A DNA stretch of 5,355 nucleotides from Gemmatimonadaceae bacterium (GTDB lineage: Bacteria; Gemmatimonadota; Gemmatimonadetes; Gemmatimonadales; Gemmatimonadaceae), in the NCBI GenBank assembly GCA_014379705.1, contig JACMLI010000519.1, positions 1 to 5,355 of the forward strand, given 5' to 3'. The notes under the pieces are model-generated. The model saw only the letters and a program-made list of their open reading frames with translations. It did not search any database and had not been told where the DNA came from. A program made the translations under genes and the position numbers. Each line of letters begins with the position of its first letter. Positions within the stretch are counted from its first letter, which is position 1. Shown piece after piece: positions 1 to 4,818 of the stretch.

Positions 1-1094
1 ACATCGCCCCTGCCGGTTCGATCAACTCGAACGTGGTGGACATGGCGCAGTGGGTACGCTTCCAGCTGCAGCACGGCAAGGCCGGGGGCAAGCAACTGAT
101 CTCCGAAGGCAACCACGCCGAGATGTGGACGGCGAACACGCCCATTCGCTTTGGGAGCAATCCCGAAGGCAACTACCTGGCGCCCGGCGCCAACCTCTCG
201 TCGTACGGGATGGGGTGGTTCCTGCAGGACTTCAACGGGCGCCTCGCCGTGCACCATGGCGGCAACATCGACGGGTTCTCGGCAATGGTTGCGATGCTGC
301 CGCAGGAAAAGCTCGGCGTCGTGATCCTCAGCAACAAGGATGGTTCGCCGGCGCCGGTCGCGCTCTTTGCCTACCTCTTCGACCTGTACACGCGCGACAC
401 GCCGCGCGACTGGAGCGCGAGCTACAAGACACTACTCGGCGGCATGATGGGTGGCGCCGCAGCGGCCGAGAGCGCCCTCGTGAAGGCGCGGGTCCCCGGG
501 ACCTCGGCGTCACTCGCCCTCGAGAAGTACGCAGGCACGTACTCGGACTCGATGTACGGCGACGTGACGATCTCGAAGGTCGGGGACAACCTTCGCGTGA
601 AGTTCGGCATCATGCAGGGGACGCTTGCTCATTGGCACTACGACACGTTCCGCGCCACGATGGAACCGGCGCGCCTCGGCAAGCAGATGGTGCGATTCGT
701 GCTCGATGCGAACGGGAAGCCCGAGGAGGTGAAGATCGATGCGGCGCCAGACGCGCGGTTCCGCTTCACGCCACCCAAGGCCGACACGCGGGCCGCCGTA
801 ACGCTGAGCCCCGACCAGTTGCGGGCGCTCACGGGGAAGTTCACGGCAGAGGGCGCACCGATCACGCTCGATGTTCAGCTGGTGGGAGATGCGCTCAAGC
901 TCACGGTGCCGGGGCAGCCAGCCTACACGCTCGTTGCTGTCACCCCGACGCGCTTCCGGCTCACCGGTCCCCCCGGGATGCCCGACGGGTTCTATTTCGA
1001 GTTCACGATGGAAGGGGGCAAGGTCGTCGGCGCCACCCTCGAGCAGCCGGCGCCGCGTCCGCCGCTCAAGGCGAAAAAGGTCGCCGGCAGCTAG
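1..1094 (+). CDS. Serine beta-lactamase-like hydrolase, C-terminal part (5' end outside window)
   Basis: Reading in frame from base 3 gives 363 residues before the TAG at 1092-1094. The frame is open at the left edge, and the first residues (IAPAGSINSN, then VVDMAQW) match the conserved middle of penicillin-binding-protein-like serine hydrolases (Pfam Beta-lactamase, class C fold). So GTG at 33 is not a real start. The HGG at 255-263, within LAVHHGGNIDGF, corresponds to the third active-site box (KTG/HxG). It is followed by the usual strand LGVVILSNKDGSP. The nucleophile box SxxK and the YxN box must lie upstream and cannot be checked, nor can a signal peptide. After the catalytic domain come two related beta-rich modules, about 519-740 and 819-1046. 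The first resembles DUF3471, which often follows this fold. Members hydrolyse beta-lactams, esters or D-amino acid peptides, usually in the periplasm; the substrate here is unknown. The gene converges on the next one with one base between stops. Confidence 0.88.
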   Translation, partial: IAPAGSINSNVVDMAQWVRFQLQHGKAGGKQLISEGNHAEMWTANTPIRFGSNPEGNYLAPGANLSSYGMGWFLQDFNGRLAVHHGGNIDGFSAMVAMLPQEKLGVVILSNKDGSPAPVALFAYLFDLYTRDTPRDWSASYKTLLGGMMGGAAAAESALVKARVPGTSASLALEKYAGTYSDSMYGDVTISKVGDNLRVKFGIMQGTLAHWHYDTFRATMEPARLGKQMVRFVLDANGKPEEVKIDAAPDARFRFTPPKADTRAAVTLSPDQLRALTGKFTAEGAPITLDVQLVGDALKLTVPGQPAYTLVAVTPTRFRLTGPPGMPDGFYFEFTMEGGKVVGATLEQPAPRPPLKAKKVAGS

Positions 1095-1095
1095 G

Positions 1096-2076
1096 TCAGG
1101 CGAAGAGCCCGACCTGGCCGCCGGTGTGCCAGAACATGACCGTCTCGCCGTCCTTGAATCGCCCCGCGCGGGCGTAGGCGATGAGCGCGGAGAGTGCCTT
1201 CGCCGTGTACCAGTGATCGGTGAAGAGTGCCTCCGTGCTCGCCGCGAGCCGCTGTGCTTCTCGTGAGGCGTCCGTCGGAATGCCGTAGCCCTCGCCGAAG
1301 AACCTATCGTCCGCCTCGAAGCGATCGGCAACGCCGAGGGTGCCGTGGGCGAGCCCAAGCTGGTCTTCCATCCCCGAGCCGATCGTGGTGACGACCTTCC
1401 GGATCTCGTCGACGGGATCGTCGGCGCTGATGCCAATCACTCGCGTGGGCACCTCGAACAAGGCGCACCCGGCGATGAGCCCGGCCTGTGTGCCGCCTGA
1501 CGAGGATGCGGACACGATGACGTCAGGCACGATGCCCTGATACACCAGTTCCCCTATGCCACGCGCGAAACCCATGGCGCCGAGGGGCGTGGACGCGCCG
1601 AGGGGGACGATGTAGGGCTTCTTGCCGCCTGCGCGCAGCGACGCGGCGATGGCCTCCATTCCCGGAATGCGGTCCGTGCGTTCGGCGACATAGGTGACGT
1701 GCGCGCCGAGGAGCGAGTTGAGCAGCGCATTGCCGGTGAACTTCTCCGGCTTCTTGCCATTCGCGACGATGTGGCACGCCATGCCGAGTCGCGCCGCCGC
1801 GGACGCGGTGGCGCGCGCATGATTGGACTGCACGCCGCCGCAGGTGATCAACGTGTCGCAGCCCTGGTCGCGCGCCTCGGCGGCGACGAGGGTGAGCTTG
1901 CGCACCTTGTTGCCGCCGAACCCGAACGGGAGCGCATCGTCGCGCTTCACCACGAGGCGTGCCCCCATGCCGATGGCGTCGCGCAGCCTCCACGCGAAGT
2001 CGATGCTTGTCGGCAGGGTGCCCAGCTCCACGGACGGCAGGGAGAGCAGGCGGTCACGCGCGCCGGTCAGGGACAT
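1096..2076 (-). CDS. PLP-dependent D-cysteine desulfhydrase / ACC deaminase family enzyme
   Basis: This encodes a 326-residue cytoplasmic fold-type II PLP enzyme. The likely reaction is D-cysteine to pyruvate, ammonia and hydrogen sulfide; 1-aminocyclopropane-1-carboxylate deamination is the alternative within the family. Visible motifs are GGNKVRKL with the expected PLP lysine at K57, VQSNHAR (S84-N85-H86) covering the PLP ring and substrate site, the phosphate-binding loop SSSGGTQAG (191-199), and the C-terminal HTGGQ at 317-321. QSNH rather than QSNQ, together with the HTGG ending, fits D-cysteine desulfhydrase-type members better than true ACC deaminase. I chose ATG at 2074-2076 because the protein then has normal family length and begins just before the conserved N-terminal segment. 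The frame stays open to a TTG at 2148, but those 24 extra codons read through a 9-bp repeat array. No Shine-Dalgarno is visible. The gene is divergent from the transporter gene, and no functional link between the two is evident. Confidence 0.9.
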   Translation of the reverse strand: MSLTGARDRLLSLPSVELGTLPTSIDFAWRLRDAIGMGARLVVKRDDALPFGFGGNKVRKLTLVAAEARDQGCDTLITCGGVQSNHARATASAAARLGMACHIVANGKKPEKFTGNALLNSLLGAHVTYVAERTDRIPGMEAIAASLRAGGKKPYIVPLGASTPLGAMGFARGIGELVYQGIVPDVIVSASSSGGTQAGLIAGCALFEVPTRVIGISADDPVDEIRKVVTTIGSGMEDQLGLAHGTLGVADRFEADDRFFGEGYGIPTDASREAQRLAASTEALFTDHWYTAKALSALIAYARAGRFKDGETVMFWHTGGQVGLFA

Positions 2077-2098
2077 CTGGAGGTATCCAAGAAGATCA

Positions 2099-2143
2099 GA
2101 ATCACGGGAATCACGGGCTGTACGGGAAGCACGCGAGGCATGA
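2099..2143 (-). repeat. Left array of 9-bp repeats (minus-strand unit CCGTGATTC)
   Basis: On the plus strand the 9-mers run GAATCACGG, GAATCACGG, GCTGTACGG, GAAGCACGC, GAGGCATGA. The first two are identical and later copies decay. Read on the minus strand, the direction of the desulfhydrase gene, the unit is CCGTGATTC and the array ends 22 bases before the ATG at 2076. Because 9 is a multiple of 3, the array stays open in frame and creates a false N-terminal extension rich in Ser, Arg and Asp. The function is unknown. Confidence 0.75.
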
Positions 2144-2227
2144 GTCAACTACGCCTGCTCGTCCGAACCTAGCGGCGGGCCGTTCCAAGCGCGAGCGTAT
2201 CGCGCCCGTGGGCAGCGCTCGATGGTC

Positions 2228-2271
2228 TCGTGCTTCTCGTGCTTCCCGGCTTCACGTGATTCCCGTAATTC
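2228..2271 (+). repeat. Right array of 9-bp repeats, inverted relative to the left array
   Basis: On the plus strand the units are TCGTGCTTC, TCGTGCTTC, the 8-base CCGGCTTC, ACGTGATTC and CCGTAATTC. This is the same family as the left array, pointing toward the transporter gene and ending 13 bases before its ATG at 2285. Bases 2255-2271 are the reverse complement of 2099-2115 with one mismatch. Bases 2238-2248 are the exact reverse complement of 2123-2133. Together the arrays form an interrupted inverted repeat spanning 2099-2271. Confidence 0.75.
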
Positions 2272-2284
2272 CGTCCTGCACCTC

Positions 2285-3763
2285 ATGTCCTCAAGCGCGC
2301 CGGTAGAAGCCCGTTCGGGTTTGCCACCTTGGAAGCCTGCACCGCTGCCCCTGCCCCCGATGCCTCGCGGGCTGCAATGGCTCGGCGTCGTCGGGCCAGG
2401 AGTCATCGTGCTCGGCGCGTCGATAGGCAGTGGCGAGTTCCTCCTGGGGCCGGCGGCGTTCGTGAAGTATGGCCTCACGATGCTCTGGGTCGCTGGCGCC
2501 GCGATGGTGCTGCAGACGTTGTTCAACGTCGAGTTGATGCGGTACACGCTTGCGACGGGGGAACCGGTCGTCACCGGGTTCATGCGCACGAAGCCGCACG
2601 CGACGTTCTGGGCGTGGGTGTATGCGGGACTCTATTTCCTGCAGGTGGGATGGCCGGCGTGGGCCGGCACTGCGGCAGGGGCGTTCTTCTTTCTCTTCAC
2701 CAAGCGACTCTCGGGTGCGCCTGACGCAAACACCGTGTACGCAATCGCGGTCGGGCTTTTTCTCGCCTGCGTTCTGATCCTGCTCGTCGGCAGGCGCATC
2801 GAGCGCACGCTGGAGATGCTCAACTGGATCCTCGTGGCGTGCATCCTTGCCGGCTTCACGGTGCTCGCGCTGTGGCTCGTGCCGGGGGGGACCGTCCTCA
2901 CCGCGGCGGCAGGGCTCTTCGGGTATTCGCCGGCGGCTGGTGAGTTCAAGTTCATTCCCGAGGGTGCCGACTTCTTCCTGATCGGCGCCTTCGCCGGTTA
3001 CAGCGGGGCAGGTGGCGTCATCAACCTCACGCTCACCAACTGGGCGCGCGATCGCGGGTACGGCATGGGGGGCAACGCGGGGTTCATCCCATCGGCGATG
3101 GGAGGCAAGAAGAGTGAGTTGGCACACTCCGGGTTTCATTTTCCCGACACGCCCGAGGAGATGTCGAAGTGGCGCGGCTGGTGGCGGATCGTGTACGCGG
3201 ACCAGTGGGGGGTCTTCTTCACTGGCGCGATCCTCGGGATGATCCTGCCGGCCCTGCTGTACGTCACGTTCCTCGCGCCTGGCACGGACATCCGCGGGTA
3301 CGGCATCGCGGCCGCGCTGGCCGAGGCGATGGTGGCGGCGGGAGTGCCCTTGTTAGGCGGGATGGTCGCGCTGATCGGGGCGTGGATCCTGTTCAAGACG
3401 CAGCTCGACATCCTGGAGGGGATCGCCCGATCCATCACCGACATTGTCTGGACGGGGAGTGACAGTGTCAGGAAGTGGCGCGGGGGCGACGTGCGTGTCG
3501 TCTACTACACGGTGCTCTCGGTCCTCGTCGTGTGGGGCATCGTCGCGCTCAAGCTCGCGCAGCCCGTGTTCCTGCTGCAGCTCGGGGCGAACGTGGCGGG
3601 CGTGGTGTTCGTCATCTCGTCGATGCACCTGCTCTACGTGAACACCCGCCTGCTCCCCGTGCACTGCCGGCCGCCGATGTGGCGCCGGCTCATGCTCGTG
3701 GTGTTCGCTGCCTTCTACGGAACGTTTGTCGTGATGTGGATCAGGGGACTGCTCGCGGCCTGA
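2285..3763 (+). CDS. Nramp-fold membrane transporter lacking the canonical metal-binding motifs
   Basis: This encodes a 492-residue polytopic inner-membrane protein with a Pro-rich N-terminal tail (about 1-27) and roughly 11 hydrophobic segments: near 33-54, 63-82, 107-138, 151-168, 178-199, 229-250, 307-330, 341-370, 405-425, 428-452 and 468-488. GPG at 37-39 followed by GASIGSGEF aligns with transmembrane helix 1 of Nramp (SLC11/MntH) transporters. The signature DPGN is replaced by GSGE (48-51). In helix 6 the MPH signature is replaced by GYS within AGYSGAGGVIN (237-247). Databases usually name such proteins Nramp family divalent metal transporter, but with D, N and M ligands missing, Mn/Fe transport is not supported and the substrate is unknown. 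The hydrophilic loop at about 254-304, between helices 6 and 7, is long. I chose ATG at 2285 because the upstream in-frame ATG at 2222 would translate the repeat array. No Shine-Dalgarno is visible. A TTA leucine codon lies at 3353-3355. The last 23 bp overlap the convergent SRPBCC gene. Confidence 0.87.
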   Translation: MSSSAPVEARSGLPPWKPAPLPLPPMPRGLQWLGVVGPGVIVLGASIGSGEFLLGPAAFVKYGLTMLWVAGAAMVLQTLFNVELMRYTLATGEPVVTGFMRTKPHATFWAWVYAGLYFLQVGWPAWAGTAAGAFFFLFTKRLSGAPDANTVYAIAVGLFLACVLILLVGRRIERTLEMLNWILVACILAGFTVLALWLVPGGTVLTAAAGLFGYSPAAGEFKFIPEGADFFLIGAFAGYSGAGGVINLTLTNWARDRGYGMGGNAGFIPSAMGGKKSELAHSGFHFPDTPEEMSKWRGWWRIVYADQWGVFFTGAILGMILPALLYVTFLAPGTDIRGYGIAAALAEAMVAAGVPLLGGMVALIGAWILFKTQLDILEGIARSITDIVWTGSDSVRKWRGGDVRVVYYTVLSVLVVWGIVALKLAQPVFLLQLGANVAGVVFVISSMHLLYVNTRLLPVHCRPPMWRRLMLVVFAAFYGTFVVMWIRGLLAA

Positions 3764-4301
3764 CGACCATGGGGCCGGCCTTCTCGGCCATGCGCTTCGC
3801 GAGGGGTTGCAGGAGCCATTGCAGGGCGGCGATGCCAAGGACGACCGGGCTCGTGGTGCGGCCGGCGTAGAGGCGGAGCACGTAGGCCCAGCCCATCGGG
3901 TAGCCGCGCCGCGCCGTCGCCGCGAGGGGCCCAAGGGCTTCCCATCCACTGTGCGTGAGCTCCACGCGAGTCGAGCCGCCATCGGGTACGAAGCGCACGG
4001 TGACTCGCGTGGCGGTCGACGCCTCTTTCCCCGGGTGCCACGCCATCGTGAAGTGCGAGGGCGGATCCCACTCGAGAATGATGCCCCATACCGATTCCTG
4101 CCCGCCGCGAATGCGCTCGACGATCTCGCCGCCGACGCGTGGGTCCAGCACGACGGTCTCGGCCTTCTCTCCGCCGACGGAGTGCGAAGCGATGGGCCAC
4201 CAGGAGGCCATCTTCGTCGTGAACCGCTCGAAGGCTTGTTCCGGCGTCCAGGAGACGTTGACGGACGTGTAGATCGGGGAAAGGAGGGTCGCATCAGGCA
4301 T
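3741..4301 (-). CDS. SRPBCC (AHSA1/START-like) domain protein
   Basis: This encodes a 186-residue soluble protein of the AHSA1/SRPBCC helix-grip fold, which forms a hydrophobic ligand-binding cavity. Recognisable pieces in order are the N-terminal strand and helix VNVSWTPEQAFERF (14-27), WWPIASHSVGGEKAETV (34-50), the PRVGGEIVER segment (54-63), WGIILEWDPPSHFTMAWHPG (72-91) and TRVELTHSGWEALG near 111-125. Beyond the core there is a tail of about 50-60 residues containing a hydrophobic helix (ALQWLLQPLAKRM), longer than the minimal domain. The ligand is unknown. The ATG at 4301 lies 3 bases after the stop of the upstream ArsR gene, so the two are co-transcribed and possibly translationally coupled; there is no clear Shine-Dalgarno. 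ArsR plus SRPBCC is a common bacterial pairing, in which the SRPBCC protein is presumed to be a target of the repressor. The 3' end overlaps the convergent transporter gene by 23 bp. Confidence 0.88.
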   Translation of the reverse strand: MPDATLLSPIYTSVNVSWTPEQAFERFTTKMASWWPIASHSVGGEKAETVVLDPRVGGEIVERIRGGQESVWGIILEWDPPSHFTMAWHPGKEASTATRVTVRFVPDGGSTRVELTHSGWEALGPLAATARRGYPMGWAYVLRLYAGRTTSPVVLGIAALQWLLQPLAKRMAEKAGPMVVRPRAVP

Positions 4302-4304
4302 GGC

Positions 4305-4664
4305 TCAGGCTCGCGGCTTGCGCCGTGTGGTGCGGCGGCGCGTGGTAGAGGGTGGACGTTGGGCTGGAGGCACGGGATCGTCGTCGGCGAACGCCTCGAG
4401 GACGCCCTGCCAGAAGGACTCGAGGTAGCGTCGCAGCTCAACGAGCCCCTCGGTGGAGACGGAGTAGATGCGTCGCCGTCCCTCGGCGCGCATCGAGACG
4501 AGGCGCGCGTGCTCGAGGACGCGCAGGTGCTGCGAGACGGCGGGCTGCGTGACGCGCAGGGCGATCGCGAGTTCGCCGACGGCGTGCGGTCGGGCGCGCA
4601 GTCGCTCCATCAGTTCGCGCCGGGTGCCATCGGCGAGGGCGGTGAGTGCTGATACATAAGTCAC
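4305..4664 (-). CDS. ArsR-family winged-helix transcriptional repressor
   Basis: This encodes a 119-residue DNA-binding protein. ALADGTRRELMERL (9-22) is the typical ArsR opening. The helix-turn-helix spans about 28-50, with the recognition helix in QPAVSQHLRVL (40-50). The wing is RAEGRRRIYSV (59-69). The protein has no cysteine and no evident metal-site motif, so it is probably not an arsenic or zinc sensor. The tail at about 100-119 is Pro- and Arg-rich and strongly basic. The start is GTG at 4664: the in-frame codon two upstream is TAA (4670-4668), so no longer protein is possible. There is no room for a ribosome-binding site if transcription starts from the predicted promoter. The start codon lies in the spacer of a perfect inverted repeat, which is the probable autoregulatory operator. 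The gene is first in a two-gene operon with the SRPBCC gene 3 bases downstream. Its effector is unknown. Confidence 0.9.
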   Translation of the reverse strand: MTYVSALTALADGTRRELMERLRARPHAVGELAIALRVTQPAVSQHLRVLEHARLVSMRAEGRRRIYSVSTEGLVELRRYLESFWQGVLEAFADDDPVPPAQRPPSTTRRRTTRRKPRA

Positions 4665-4675
4665 AGCTTATGTAT
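4652..4675. promoter_or_regulatory. Probable ArsR operator: perfect 9-6-9 inverted repeat
   Basis: The arms are ATACATAAG (4652-4660) and CTTATGTAT (4667-4675), exact reverse complements separated by six bases (TCACAG). The AT-rich palindrome stands out in GC-rich surroundings and is placed as expected for an ArsR-family autoregulatory site. It covers the predicted -10 element, the predicted transcription start and the GTG start codon of the repressor gene. One arm is therefore coding and the other lies upstream. Confidence 0.72.
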
Positions 4676-4700
4676 AAGCCCAACGCTGGCAGTGCGTCAA
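4671..4700 (-). promoter_or_regulatory. Predicted sigma-70-type promoter of the arsR-SRPBCC operon
   Basis: On the minus strand TTGACG (4700-4695) matches the -35 consensus at five of six positions. After 18 bases comes TATACA (4676-4671), a moderate -10. Initiation seven bases further would fall on the G of the GTG start at 4664, giving a leaderless transcript. The -10 lies within the upstream arm of the operator palindrome, which explains repression by occlusion. This is inference from sequence only. Confidence 0.5.
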
Positions 4701-4785
4701 GGCTGGCCTCGGCAGGCGGTTGCCACATGCCCTTTCCCGCGGCATCCTCGCCCGGTAGCCTCATCTGCCGTCCCGCGCGCGCGTT

Positions 4786-4799
4786 CCGGGCCGGCCCGG
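4786..4799. repeat. 14-bp perfect GC palindrome upstream of the 2H phosphoesterase gene
   Basis: CCGGGCCGGCCCGG is its own reverse complement and ends 19 bases before the GTG at 4819. It lies in a stretch of very high GC between two divergent genes. It could bind a dimeric regulator, but a GC-only palindrome can arise by chance in such DNA. It has no U-tract, so it is not an intrinsic terminator. Confidence 0.3.
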
Positions 4800-4818
4800 C
4801 CCTGCCGACCCCGCGATC

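Larger units (their letters stand above)
2077..2284. other. Divergent intergenic region with mirrored repeat arrays
   Basis: This 208-bp region separates two divergent start codons and must hold the promoters of both genes. Its two ends carry 9-bp repeat arrays (see the separate entries). The core, about 2145-2227, is GC-rich, has no clear -10 hexamer on either strand, and encodes nothing convincing. TTGACT on the minus strand at 2148-2143 could be a -35 element, but no good -10 follows at 16-18 bp. The long open frames crossing here are shadows of repeat sequence and flanking genes. Confidence 0.6.

Noticed and set aside
2075..2092. Minus-strand TGGATACCTCC before ATG 2076 resembles the 16S rRNA 3' end (anti-Shine-Dalgarno)
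   Set aside because: The match is short, has a missing base, and nothing else of an rRNA gene is present. It is most likely coincidence.
2120..2148. TTGACT on the minus strand as -35 of a desulfhydrase promoter
   Set aside because: No acceptable -10 occurs 16-18 bases downstream; the sequence there is repeat-derived CCGTAC. Not strong enough to list as a promoter.
2140..2172. Short plus-strand ORF (ATG at 2140, 10 codons) as a leader peptide
   Set aside because: The GAGG before it is only one base from the ATG, it starts in degenerate repeat sequence, and it lies far from the transporter start. Chance is the simpler explanation.
2099..2271. CRISPR array
   Set aside because: Units are 9 bp, directly adjacent without spacers, and occur in both orientations, which does not fit a CRISPR array.
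2149..3139. Long minus-strand open frames opposite the transporter gene
   Set aside because: They are Arg/Glu/Pro-rich antisense shadows of a clearly recognisable membrane protein. High GC removes stop codons from the other frames.
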